Positions 7,971 to 16,688 of a stretch of 42,741 nucleotides of DNA are shown one piece after another (positions within the stretch are counted from its first letter, which is position 1; each line of letters begins with the position of its first letter). Under the pieces are notes generated by a model, which was not told the origin of the DNA, did not search any database, and was given only the letters and a program-made list of their open reading frames with translations. The DNA is from Bacteroidota bacterium (GTDB taxonomy: Bacteria > Bacteroidota > Bacteroidia > UBA7662). The DNA lies in NCBI GenBank assembly GCA_005799065.1, contig SYHW01000061.1, forward strand, positions 1-42,741, written 5' to 3'. Both the position numbers and the translations under genes were made by a program.

Positions 7971-8813
7971 TCAAGGTGATGATTGGTACTGAAGCGCGAC
8001 GCGCCGGGCAACCGGGGCGTGTGCCTTCAATTCCTCTATCCGCTGAGCATGTGAGGGATGGCTGCTGAGCATCATTGGAATGTTTGAGCCCTTAGTTTCT
8101 TTGGCCATATTTTCCCACAATTTGTACGATTGAACGGGATCGTATCCTCCTGCTGCCATAATGATCTGTCCAAGTCGATCGGCCTCTGATTCGTGGCTTC
8201 TGCTGAATGGCAGTAGGGCTCCTACGTTTACCGCTAATCCGAAAGCCTGGCCGAAAAGCTCGCGTTGTTCGGCCGTCTCAAGATCCAAGACGAATGCGGT
8301 GATGAGTCCACCCGCTTGGGCCAACAGCGATTGCGACAGGCGTTCATTTCCATGTCGTGCCAAAGCATGGGCAATTTCATGACCCATCACAGTAGCCAAG
8401 GCATCGTTTGATTGGCAAAATGGCATAATTCCGGTATAAAAGCACACTTTGCCTCCCGGCATACACCAGGCATTGACTTGTGGGTCATTCACTAAAGAAA
8501 ATTCCCATTCAAATGGTATGGAACCAGATGTTTTGTGAAATTTTTGCATTCGGTCTACAACTGAAGCTAATTTTCTTCCAATTTCTTCAACCCGTCGGGC
8601 ATCCGTTGTGCCCCGAACGATTTTAGATTGAGAAAGCATCGTTTTGTACTCCTTCTTGGCCAGATCCACGAGGGTTGTTTCGCTTACGAGGGTCAAACGA
8701 CTTCTTCCAGTGTAAGGAACCTTGTCGCAGGTAGACGACAATAATAATATGCACAGACAAAGCGAAAGCATCCGAAGACGCAAGAATCTATATTTTTTGT
8801 TAATCCTGAACAT
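7971..8813 (-). CDS. M48-family zinc metallopeptidase, exported
   Basis: This is a membrane-associated or periplasmic metallopeptidase of the M48 family (BepA/LoiP-like), probably acting on damaged envelope proteins. Numbered from the ATG at 8813, the zinc motif HEIAH spans residues 145-149 and the likely third ligand Glu210 is in HESEAD. Residues 1-29 form a signal peptide ending SSTC, an imperfect lipobox, so lipidation is possible but not certain. The segment VPYTGRSRLTLVSE just after it is typical of the family. A GTG start at 8843 would overlap clpS by 4 bases and add ten polar residues before the signal peptide. I prefer the ATG because the signal peptide then sits at the N-terminus. 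The gene lies between clpS and nfeD on the same strand. Confidence 0.88.
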   Translation of the reverse strand: MFRINKKYRFLRLRMLSLCLCILLLSSTCDKVPYTGRSRLTLVSETTLVDLAKKEYKTMLSQSKIVRGTTDARRVEEIGRKLASVVDRMQKFHKTSGSIPFEWEFSLVNDPQVNAWCMPGGKVCFYTGIMPFCQSNDALATVMGHEIAHALARHGNERLSQSLLAQAGGLITAFVLDLETAEQRELFGQAFGLAVNVGALLPFSRSHESEADRLGQIIMAAGGYDPVQSYKLWENMAKETKGSNIPMMLSSHPSHAQRIEELKAHAPVARRVALQYQSSP

Positions 8814-8839
8814 TTTGCTCTCAGTGTTCTGACTCACAT

Positions 8840-9169
8840 TCACTCAATGCTCACAGATAGCCCTTCCTTTTGAAGACCTTTGTAGGGAGGGGTTAATTCG
8901 CTTCTTCTCCCCTGTTTGACCGTACATTTTCCTCTAAAATGGGTGATCCAGGCGCACTGTTCGGCTTGTTCTTCGGTGTGGTGGCAATAATGAACAAGCA
9001 ATGAGATGACCTCAGTAAATGAATGTATGTCATCGTTGTGAAGGATGAGTGATCGGGTTGATTCGGTTTCCTCTGATACTTCAACACTTTCTAGTGTCTC
9101 AGTATTTTCCGATGATTGGGTTCTGTGGTAGTATCTGTTGATCATTTCCATAGTGTGTGATGAAGACAT
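8840..9169 (-). CDS. clpS: ClpS adaptor for the Clp protease
   Basis: This small cytoplasmic adaptor recognises N-degron substrates and hands them to a Clp unfoldase. The core (about residues 40-109) has the diagnostic features: LILHNDDIHSF, then HHTEEQAEQCAWITHFRGKC, then YKGLQKEGLSVSIE at the C-terminus. The NDD motif and the conserved acidic and histidine positions that form the N-degron pocket are present. The N-terminal 40 residues are rich in Ser, Thr and Glu and look unstructured. The frame is open to a TTG at 9205, but the ATG at 9169 gives a normal length of 109 residues; ATGs at 9151 and 9145 are alternatives. It precedes the M48 peptidase gene and lies 154 bp after the giant gene, so it may have its own promoter. 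clpC lies upstream in the same co-directional run. Confidence 0.93.
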   Translation of the reverse strand: MSSSHTMEMINRYYHRTQSSENTETLESVEVSEETESTRSLILHNDDIHSFTEVISLLVHYCHHTEEQAEQCAWITHFRGKCTVKQGRRSELTPPYKGLQKEGLSVSIE

Positions 9170-9311
9170 ACGTTCAAGTCCATTCAATTCATCGCAGAAA
9201 CTCAAAGTTCATCGCTGAATTACTGAAAATTGGTTTTGCAATCATTCATTTGTTCAGAGATATTTCATAAACAAATTGGGGTTATAAAAGTTCAAATAAG
9301 GTAGCTTATTC

Positions 9312-9331
9312 AACCCTCTTCGGCTAGGGTT
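9312..9331 (-). other. Small hairpin overlapping the stop codon of the giant gene
   Basis: On the minus strand, AACCCT and AGGGTT pair around an 8-nt loop that includes the stop codon of the 1499-residue gene. A second short repeat (AATAAG/CTTATT, 9295-9310) follows. There is no U-tract, so this could protect or pause the transcript rather than end it. The rest of the 154-bp spacer before clpS shows no clear promoter. Confidence 0.3.
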
Positions 9332-12300
9332 CTATAAATGTTGCATCAAGTGCTTCTTTTCTGCTCATCACTTGATAAAAAGTAGATTCATCAGATTCCC
9401 TATAGCCCTCACGCTGTTTCTTCTTCTCTAGCGAACGTTCCTCTTCGAATAGTTTTTGATAATCGGAGTCATTCGAATAGGTGTAAAATGAACCGTTTCT
9501 AAATTGTATCAGTAGGTCTTTATCTCGCTCAGGCATCACCAGAAGATTGAAAATTTCTGATTTGGGTAGTCTTCGAAATTCAACGAATGCGGGATAATAC
9601 TTATTAATGAGTTCGCCTCCAGCCCTAATTACCCCCATATTTTTGGAGGCTGAAAAGGATCTTTCATCAGAATCCCAACGCATTGGCTGTAGTGCAAAGC
9701 ACCAGGTGTGCACCGAAATGGGGTCTTGAGGCAGCTGCTTCGATAGTCTGTAGTTCAGAGTCAATCCACTGACTAGTTTGTTGGGCGTAAGGCATGCAAG
9801 GGCGCTTTCAAACCAGTCTGATGAAGATACATTCCGTGTCATTCTAAAGTAATTTCCAGATAGCAAGCCTCCAAAGTAGTTAAACCCGTTTTGTGGTAGA
9901 ACATCACGAACGTACATAAGGGCATCGACTGTGGTCTCTTGTTCGTTTATTTTATGGTTCATTACACCCGCTAAAGACAGCCAATTTCCTGATGATAACT
10001 GACTTAAACACCAAAGGCGACCTTCAGCTTTAAATATGCTGTCTTGAGGCGAAAATTGAAAGGTATGTACTTCTTGGCTGTTAAATTCTTTGTTTTCCGA
10101 ATCAAAAATTTGATAATTCGAGGTAACGCTATCAAATTTAATGGTCCCTGATTCGATGAATGCAAGGGCTGAATCGGTGGGATTACGTTTTTTTCCAACC
10201 AATAATGGATAAATAAGCGCGCGTGACGCGTTCAAAAATAGACCGGTATAGAGCGGCTTCCCGCTCCCGTCGACCCACGATGAGAGCTGAACCCCCACAT
10301 CCGTTCGCGGGTTGTATCGGGAGTCTATTTTAAAGAATGAGGTGAATGTGGCTCGATGAACATGCTTTAAATTGCCTACCCCTGTAAAAAGAATTCCGAC
10401 GGAATCTCCTCTGATATCCAATGTGCCACCAAAGCCTATACCGGGTGCCATCACAAAGCCCGAATCGCGGTAAACACGGGCATTGGCACGACTAATTCCA
10501 AATGAATCTACACCGATTTCTTTAAGTCTAATTTTCTGTGGCATTTCCCCTCTAACCAAATAATTGTAATAACCTGTCGCTTGGTAGTTCATACGGCTGT
10601 TAATGCTCACCTGAACATCTATGGCTTCATGGGCTCGGGTTAAAGAGTCCCAAACAAGGCGAGCACCCACCATGGGTTGAATTTTTGATTTTCTTCCAAT
10701 CTGTACTGTTCCATTCGGTGGGTATATCCAAGCGTCAGCACAGGGAATGTGATCGATTCCGAAAAGGCTAAGAGAACCCGATTCTAAAAATAAGCGTGCG
10801 TGGGTTGCCTCGAAGTGTATGCTGTCTGACTCGGGGTCGGTTGCCATAAACAAAATCTTCTCTGTGATATCTGCTTGGTTTCGACCAAGTACTACGGAGG
10901 CTGAGTCGAGGTTCCACCCCAATTTGGGAAGCCTGAGCCCGTAATCATTGTAGGGAAGATTTACCGGGGCAAAGTCATGTTCGGCTTCGAACCTTGCTTC
11001 CTTGGTTCTGTAATCCATACTTCCCTTTAATGAATCGGCGGTTAGGAGACGAACTGAAGCCAAGGTAGAATTGGATTTTGATGGGTTCGATGAGCCTTCT
11101 CGATCCATTTCGACGCGACAGTAGCGCGCAGTCCAACCCGTGCGCATCCAATCAAATTCTTTACTTTTAACGCTTTGCGCCCCCCTGTTTATTACCCCAT
11201 TGGCTCTTAAATGGCCCGGTGTCATAGAAAAGTCCCCCATAAATTCAGTCCGACTTTCGAAGACTTCGAAAGGCTGATGCAGTGCGAAGACCGATAAACT
11301 ATCGTTTTTCGGTCGCCATTCAAACTGTCCATCTCCCGTTTCAAATTCAGGAGCAGGTCTACCGTAGTCGGCGTCGTTGCGCACTTTCATCCGTCGGACT
11401 GGGCCACGTGTTAGTCCGGGTAGAAAGACTAATGAATCTGATCGAATTTCAGCGTTCAGAAAGTAAAAGCTTCCAGATCCAGTTAATCCTGATCCATCAA
11501 GAGATAAAGCAACATCGGCCCGAGCCTTGTCGCCATGAACAGGTCTTCCCCCCGCTACGAACGGAGAAATAAAGCCCAGGGAACGGTCTGGCATCAACCT
11601 GAGTGGTTCTTGAATCGGTGGGAATGTCGGTGAAATGAGCTCCCCTTGCAGGCGAAGGCTGTCCAAGGCGTCATCGAAATCGAGACTGCCCAATGCAAAC
11701 TCATCGATGCGGTAATAGAATTCATTTCTTTTATAGGCCCCTCCTTGTATGGAAGGCTCATCGAAATAAACAAAACAAGGACCGATGCTTCGAAAATACG
11801 GAAAGTTGAAGTCGGGTTTTCGAGCCGATTTCATGTTCGGCGCGTCGATTTGCACTAAGCCACTGATATCTTGAATGACCGTACGCAGCGGCATTCTTTT
11901 CCACCGTCCACGTTCATCGCGTTCGTCAGACAAGGAAAAAAAAGTGAGCGATCGGGCAGAGTCGATTTGCACCTGGTAGTTTTCGTAGTCGAAGGAGAAT
12001 GCATTACCTTCAAAGGACAATGGTCCGGCCGTGAATTTGCCAGCCCACCTCATTCTTGTATCCCGTTCGATACTTATTTTGCCATTTTTTGGATGCAATA
12101 TCACCGAATGAGAATCATTGAGTGCCACAGCCCGAATGCCTTCCATGTAGAGAGAACCTGTTCGCAGTGCATAGCGTGCAAACAGTCCGGAAGCAGGGTT
12201 TGAAATCAATCTGATGTGATCGAAGTCTGAATTCTGGTCGCTCTTATTAAAATATCGTTCCAACTTAGGTAAAATGTGAACCTGATTTTCTTCTTGATTG

Positions 12301-13823
12301 TATCCTACAAAGCCTGATTGAGCCAGTTGAATAAATAAACTCTGCACAGCTTCTGCCGTCATGCGCATGGTTCGGGCATAATCGGAGGCCTCTACTCGAT
12401 CTAAGCCGGTCCGCAGAATGTATTGTATGAACGTCCAGAGTTCGTTTGATCCAGAGGCCGATGTGATTGATAGAAATTCTTTGCTATCAAAATACGAGGT
12501 TGTAACAAAAAAGGCAGTCGAATCGTTGCGCCCCAAAAAGACTTTGAATTGAAGGGTGTCGATACCCTTTTTCCAGTAAAGTTGCTCGCAATAGGCCTGA
12601 ATTTGGGGCGAGGACAGGATAAACGGACTCAGGTTGGGTGTTTTGAGCGGCATACGGAGCCACATTTCATCGGTAGCCACGTCATACTCAAAAGATATGC
12701 CAGGATGTTGTATGCTGTCTCCACCGGCACGAATCACCACGCTAGCGAACGGACTTATGATCTTTGTAGGTGTAAAATAGATCGTTGATGACGCTACATA
12801 TACTTCGGTTTGTGTATCGGGCTTCCATGTCAAACTCGCTTGTCGGCTGCCAAATGTTCTGAGCGCATACCGACGTCCGATGAGCGAATAATTGCCCAGT
12901 GTAACGGATTTAGGTAGGCGTGCCGGGATGGTCCCTACAGGGGTGTTGCTTTCGAATCGTGGATAATTCGGTTCTTGGTCAGTGCCAAGACCTGTCTGAA
13001 GTCGATCCTGCCATACACCCGTGAGTTTCTGCTTGAGGCTGCTTGTGAACAGTAGAGCTGAATCACATTTTGCCCATGGGGTTTTGAGGTTTATATTCAG
13101 ATTGCGTAAGATGGCATAGATCGAATCGGATGGAAACTGCAGCCTCGACCAATCGGACTGTCCTGATTCAATTTGTAACTTCTTTTCAATCATCTGTCCT
13201 AAGATTCCTTTGACGTGAATGGCAAAAGAATCTTCTTGAGCAACGCACCAAAGGACTGCTTTTGAAGTCTTGAATGACGGACTTTTGTTGTTCATTACAT
13301 AGAGCTCGAAGCCTTGCGCCTCCTCCAGTCGCCAACCGAAGGCCTCTGAGCGGTGGATCCATCCCCCTTCAACCAATCCTTCCGATTGGCGTTGCAATTC
13401 CTCAATTTGCTGGGTTTGAGGTCTTTTACTGAGGTATTGTGCGAAAAAGTCATGCCAGTCATCAAAAGAAATGATCGGTGCATCTGCCTGGTTAAAGGCC
13501 AGCAATATGCGTACATAGGAGCCTAAAAACGGATGATCGGGCAAATTGCGGCCATCCATCTGTTGCAGCATCTGCTCAATCCTCGTTTGTTGACCCTCAT
13601 TAAAATCGGAAGTCCAAGCCAATCTAAATTTTTCACCCAGTGTTTTGTAGGATTTGTCTTCAACCTGCATTAAACGGGTTGAAATTTGGGCGCCCGCATC
13701 TTGGGGTAGTTGATTTTTCGTATTCTTGATTTGGGCTGTTGCAAGATTATTGACAATCAAGGTCATCAGCATGATGTTCAACCAGAATCGACTGGATAAA
13801 TAGATAGTCGGACTCAATTTCAT
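9324..13823 (-). CDS. Giant exported protein of unknown function (1499 residues)
   Basis: I do not recognise a named family. The N-terminus has a signal peptide, with a hydrophobic stretch followed by LATAQ and likely cleavage near residue 31. About 230 residues with helical character follow. The rest appears to be a long succession of beta-strands, with many short segments of the form Asp-Ser-hydrophobic (ADSLKGSM, SDSLVFLP, NDSLSVFA, ESDSIHFEA, PQDSIFKAEG) at irregular spacing. This suggests repeated beta-sandwich or beta-solenoid layers, perhaps an AsmA/TamB-like or scaffold protein, but that is a guess. The C-terminus ends in a charged helix (EEERSLEKKKQREG) and carries no type IX sorting tail, so the protein is probably periplasmic or attached to a membrane. 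Its ATG overlaps the prmA stop by 4 bases, implying translational coupling. I have an impression of similar giant proteins in other Bacteroidota, unverified. Confidence 0.8.
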   Translation of the reverse strand: MKLSPTIYLSSRFWLNIMLMTLIVNNLATAQIKNTKNQLPQDAGAQISTRLMQVEDKSYKTLGEKFRLAWTSDFNEGQQTRIEQMLQQMDGRNLPDHPFLGSYVRILLAFNQADAPIISFDDWHDFFAQYLSKRPQTQQIEELQRQSEGLVEGGWIHRSEAFGWRLEEAQGFELYVMNNKSPSFKTSKAVLWCVAQEDSFAIHVKGILGQMIEKKLQIESGQSDWSRLQFPSDSIYAILRNLNINLKTPWAKCDSALLFTSSLKQKLTGVWQDRLQTGLGTDQEPNYPRFESNTPVGTIPARLPKSVTLGNYSLIGRRYALRTFGSRQASLTWKPDTQTEVYVASSTIYFTPTKIISPFASVVIRAGGDSIQHPGISFEYDVATDEMWLRMPLKTPNLSPFILSSPQIQAYCEQLYWKKGIDTLQFKVFLGRNDSTAFFVTTSYFDSKEFLSITSASGSNELWTFIQYILRTGLDRVEASDYARTMRMTAEAVQSLFIQLAQSGFVGYNQEENQVHILPKLERYFNKSDQNSDFDHIRLISNPASGLFARYALRTGSLYMEGIRAVALNDSHSVILHPKNGKISIERDTRMRWAGKFTAGPLSFEGNAFSFDYENYQVQIDSARSLTFFSLSDERDERGRWKRMPLRTVIQDISGLVQIDAPNMKSARKPDFNFPYFRSIGPCFVYFDEPSIQGGAYKRNEFYYRIDEFALGSLDFDDALDSLRLQGELISPTFPPIQEPLRLMPDRSLGFISPFVAGGRPVHGDKARADVALSLDGSGLTGSGSFYFLNAEIRSDSLVFLPGLTRGPVRRMKVRNDADYGRPAPEFETGDGQFEWRPKNDSLSVFALHQPFEVFESRTEFMGDFSMTPGHLRANGVINRGAQSVKSKEFDWMRTGWTARYCRVEMDREGSSNPSKSNSTLASVRLLTADSLKGSMDYRTKEARFEAEHDFAPVNLPYNDYGLRLPKLGWNLDSASVVLGRNQADITEKILFMATDPESDSIHFEATHARLFLESGSLSLFGIDHIPCADAWIYPPNGTVQIGRKSKIQPMVGARLVWDSLTRAHEAIDVQVSINSRMNYQATGYYNYLVRGEMPQKIRLKEIGVDSFGISRANARVYRDSGFVMAPGIGFGGTLDIRGDSVGILFTGVGNLKHVHRATFTSFFKIDSRYNPRTDVGVQLSSWVDGSGKPLYTGLFLNASRALIYPLLVGKKRNPTDSALAFIESGTIKFDSVTSNYQIFDSENKEFNSQEVHTFQFSPQDSIFKAEGRLWCLSQLSSGNWLSLAGVMNHKINEQETTVDALMYVRDVLPQNGFNYFGGLLSGNYFRMTRNVSSSDWFESALACLTPNKLVSGLTLNYRLSKQLPQDPISVHTWCFALQPMRWDSDERSFSASKNMGVIRAGGELINKYYPAFVEFRRLPKSEIFNLLVMPERDKDLLIQFRNGSFYTYSNDSDYQKLFEEERSLEKKKQREGYRESDESTFYQVMSRKEALDATFIEP

Positions 13824-14650
13824 GCTGTGTATTTACAAAAAACCGAAACAGCCCAGTCTCCCTCCGCAAACTGGGCTTCTTCCTGGATGCCCAATAGGGC
13901 AGCCTCATCGGCGATTAGTCTATGTCCGTCGGGGTAATATCCACTGCACATTAAAATACCTCCTGATTTTAAGTGGCCGTTCATTTTCTTTAATCCTTGA
14001 AGGATGATGTTTTGGTTTATATTGGCAATTATCACATCAAACGCCCCTGAGATCTGATCGAATGACCCTTCCACAGAATCCAAAGAAACCCCATTTCGCG
14101 CCGCATTTTCGCGGGCATTGATTGCTGCCCATTCTTCGTGATCGATGGCCAAAACGTCTTGCGCACCTTTCATTTTAGCATATATGCCCAGAATTCCGGT
14201 TCCGCTTCCCATGTCCAAAACGCTCTTTCCTTTCAAATCCATATCAAGCATACGGCGCAAAATCCCCAAGGTCGTAGGGTGGTGACCTGTGCCAAAAGAC
14301 ATATGGGGTTCTATAACCATCTCCATATCAAAACTGGGATCAACGGGATGAAAGGGTGCTCGAATAATTAGTCGGTTGTCAATATAAATCGGGGGATAAT
14401 TCGACTCCCAAACTTGATTCCAATTAACCTGAGGCTCTTCCTCACAAGCCAACAACACCAAGCCCTGCTCCTTAAATCCAAGCAATGCGTTTTCGATAAT
14501 TTTCTGATTTTCAGGGCTCTGAATACACCACGCCAAGAGCTCATCGCTGCTGTTGTCGTCGAATGTATCGAAAGGCAATTCTGATAAATGGGCCAACCAA
14601 ATGTCCTTGTTGTTTGGGGTAACTTCAAAGGTGAAGCGCAAATACCGCAT
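13820..14650 (-). CDS. prmA: Ribosomal protein L11 methyltransferase
   Basis: PrmA transfers methyl groups from S-adenosylmethionine to ribosomal protein L11. The C-terminal half shows the Rossmann-type methyltransferase core: MSFGTGHHPTT, then VLDMGSGTGILGIYAKMKGA for cofactor binding, then IANINQNI in place of the usual NPPY-like motif. The N-terminal half is the substrate-recognition domain. I chose the ATG at 14650, giving 276 residues; the open frame extends to a TTG at 14668, which would overlap tpiA. tpiA ends 5 bp upstream, and the giant unknown gene starts inside the prmA stop codon. The tpiA-prmA pairing is familiar from other Bacteroidota. Confidence 0.93.
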   Translation of the reverse strand: MRYLRFTFEVTPNNKDIWLAHLSELPFDTFDDNSSDELLAWCIQSPENQKIIENALLGFKEQGLVLLACEEEPQVNWNQVWESNYPPIYIDNRLIIRAPFHPVDPSFDMEMVIEPHMSFGTGHHPTTLGILRRMLDMDLKGKSVLDMGSGTGILGIYAKMKGAQDVLAIDHEEWAAINARENAARNGVSLDSVEGSFDQISGAFDVIIANINQNIILQGLKKMNGHLKSGGILMCSGYYPDGHRLIADEAALLGIQEEAQFAEGDWAVSVFCKYTA

Positions 14651-14655
14651 ATTGG

Positions 14656-15426
14656 TTAGCGAACACAAGCCTTAACAATCTCCACGAAAGAGCGCGACTG
14701 GAGGGAGGCTCCTCCGATGAGCCCCCCGTCTACATCAGGCATATTGAATAACTCCGCGGCATTCTCAGCTTTTACAGATCCACCATATAATATGCTGGTC
14801 GAATCTGCAATTTGGTCGCTTGCATGAGTTTTGAGCCAATGCCGAATGAGGCCATGAACTTCAGAAGCTTGATGCGGCGACGCGGTTTTACCCGTTCCAA
14901 TGGCCCAAACGGGCTCGTATGCTATGATCAATGGCAGGGATTTCTCCCAAAGAAGCTCGGGTAATCCTTCGTTTAATTGTTGCTCAATGACGGGGGTGAC
15001 CCGATCTTCTTCACGTTCTTGAAGGGTTTCTCCAACACAGTAGATCGGACAGCCACCGGCTTCAATGATGCGAAGGATTTTATCCCGGCAAAGGGTATTT
15101 GTCTCATTGTGGTAGGCTCGTCGCTCACTATGACCCACCAAAATGTAGGAAACGCCTACGGATAAAAGCATTTCCGCAGAAATTTCACCGGTGTATGCCC
15201 CCTTTGAATGTGCGCTGCAATCCTGAGCCCCCCACGACAAACTTTGTTTGCGGTTCGAAAAAAGGGACATCAATCCGGAAAGATGCAAAATCGGCGGGAT
15301 CAAAATGGCATGAACAGCTCCCCTTATTTCGTCGTCGATCATGGGGATCATTTCAGAAACCAACTTCTTTCCTTCTTCGGGTGTTGTATTCATCTTCCAA
15401 TTCCCGGCTACAATGCGTGTTCTCAT
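14656..15426 (-). CDS. tpiA: Triosephosphate isomerase
   Basis: This glycolytic enzyme interconverts dihydroxyacetone phosphate and glyceraldehyde 3-phosphate in the cytoplasm. It has the N-terminal VAGNWKMN segment with the catalytic Lys, LVGHSERR with the catalytic His, YEPVWAIGTGKTAS with the catalytic Glu and the phosphate-gripping loop, and the C-terminal ILYGGSVK and DGGLIGGASL phosphate-binding segments. I chose the ATG at 15426, which gives 256 residues and the usual MRT-IVAGNWK beginning. An ATG at 15438 is also possible. The longer open frame to 15495 would run into the GlmU-like gene, which ends at 15452. prmA follows after 5 bp, so these are clearly one transcription unit. Confidence 0.97.
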   Translation of the reverse strand: MRTRIVAGNWKMNTTPEEGKKLVSEMIPMIDDEIRGAVHAILIPPILHLSGLMSLFSNRKQSLSWGAQDCSAHSKGAYTGEISAEMLLSVGVSYILVGHSERRAYHNETNTLCRDKILRIIEAGGCPIYCVGETLQEREEDRVTPVIEQQLNEGLPELLWEKSLPLIIAYEPVWAIGTGKTASPHQASEVHGLIRHWLKTHASDQIADSTSILYGGSVKAENAAELFNMPDVDGGLIGGASLQSRSFVEIVKACVR

Positions 15427-15451
15427 CTCTGGGTTCATTAAATCTGAGTGG

Positions 15452-16657
15452 TTAAAATTTCTTCTCCCAAGTTCTTTGTGCGGATGTTTCTTCAAAAACG
15501 GCTTTCATGATGACCTCCTCTGCCTTATCGAATGCTAATTTTCGGCGCTCCATGACCCGTGCCGCAGTTTGCGAAAATTTATCAAATCGGAAAGTTTCAA
15601 GTCCTTGTGCCCCACCCCAACAAAAGGAAGGAAGAAAATTTCTGGGATATCCAGCACCAAAAATATTGGCACCGACACCAATCACAGTGCCTGTATTGAG
15701 CATGGTATTGATTCCGGTTTTCGCATGGTCGCCCATCACAAGCCCCGCGAATTGCAAATCTGTTTGCCTGAACCGACCCAGATGTTCATCCCAAAGTTTC
15801 ACCGTCTCGTAGTTATTTTTTAGGTTTGAATTATTGGTATCCGCACCCCAATTGCACCATTGCCCTATAATGGCCTGCCCCATAAATCCTTCATGCCCTT
15901 TATTCGAATGCCCAAATAATATGGAATTGGTGATTTCTCCACCAACCTTGCAATGTGGACCTATGCTGGTAGCACCATAAATTTTTGAACCCATCTTAAC
16001 TTCTGAATGTGGGCCTAAATAAAATGGACCCCTGATCATTGCACCTTCCATAACAACAGAGCCAGCGCTCAGATAGATGGGGCCAGTCGAGGCGTTCAAA
16101 TACGCATGTTCTACCTGCGCGCCTTCTTCCAGAAAAATGTGCTCTACTGCCGACATTTTATTGGAAGTTGAGGCTTTTATAAAATTCCTATTTCTCTTTT
16201 TTCTATTGAGATCGGCGCTGATTTCTTCAGCGTTTTTAACAAATAAATCTTCCGGGTAGGAGATCATACGAAATTGAACCGTCTCATTGATTTCTATTAG
16301 ACCAAATGCCCGGAGACTTTCTGGGGTTGTGGGCAAGATTTCTCGATCTGTTTTACACATGATGACTCTTCCCGACTGAGAAACAAAGTATCCGTTTGAC
16401 AGCGTTTGAACATGTTGCAGCGCAAGCTCATCCGGAATACATGCACCATTGATGAATAAATTATGATTCGATAACGTACTGGGATATCGTACACTGAGGT
16501 ACGACCTGAAGGTTTGGTATGACGATGATGTTCCTAAGTCAATTTCCCACTTTTCTTTTATGCTCATCATTCCGACCCTTAATTCGCATGCGGGTCGCGT
16601 GTAAGTTAAAGGAAGGAGATGCTCGGAATGAACATCATCGAAGAAGACTAGATTCAT
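15452..16657 (-). CDS. Alternative GlmU-like sugar nucleotidyltransferase/acetyltransferase
   Basis: This 401-residue protein resembles the GlmU-like proteins that Bacteroidota use in place of, or beside, classical GlmU to make UDP-N-acetylglucosamine for cell wall and lipopolysaccharide. The N-terminus MNLVFFDDVHSEHLLPLTYTRPACELRVGM is characteristic of that family; note it lacks the GXGTRM-type loop of classical GlmU. The C-terminal half carries hexapeptide repeats of the left-handed beta-helix (GPIYLSAGSVVMEGAMI, GPFYLGPHSEV, GATSIGPHCKVGG), as expected for the acetyltransferase part. The ATG at 16657 is preferred over a GTG at 16663. The gene lies 31 bp after clpC and 25 bp before tpiA, inside the minus-strand run. 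Confidence 0.87.
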   Translation of the reverse strand: MNLVFFDDVHSEHLLPLTYTRPACELRVGMMSIKEKWEIDLGTSSSYQTFRSYLSVRYPSTLSNHNLFINGACIPDELALQHVQTLSNGYFVSQSGRVIMCKTDREILPTTPESLRAFGLIEINETVQFRMISYPEDLFVKNAEEISADLNRKKRNRNFIKASTSNKMSAVEHIFLEEGAQVEHAYLNASTGPIYLSAGSVVMEGAMIRGPFYLGPHSEVKMGSKIYGATSIGPHCKVGGEITNSILFGHSNKGHEGFMGQAIIGQWCNWGADTNNSNLKNNYETVKLWDEHLGRFRQTDLQFAGLVMGDHAKTGINTMLNTGTVIGVGANIFGAGYPRNFLPSFCWGGAQGLETFRFDKFSQTAARVMERRKLAFDKAEEVIMKAVFEETSAQRTWEKKF

Positions 16658-16688
16658 TCCCACAAGATAAGGAAAAATCAGGCTTCAA

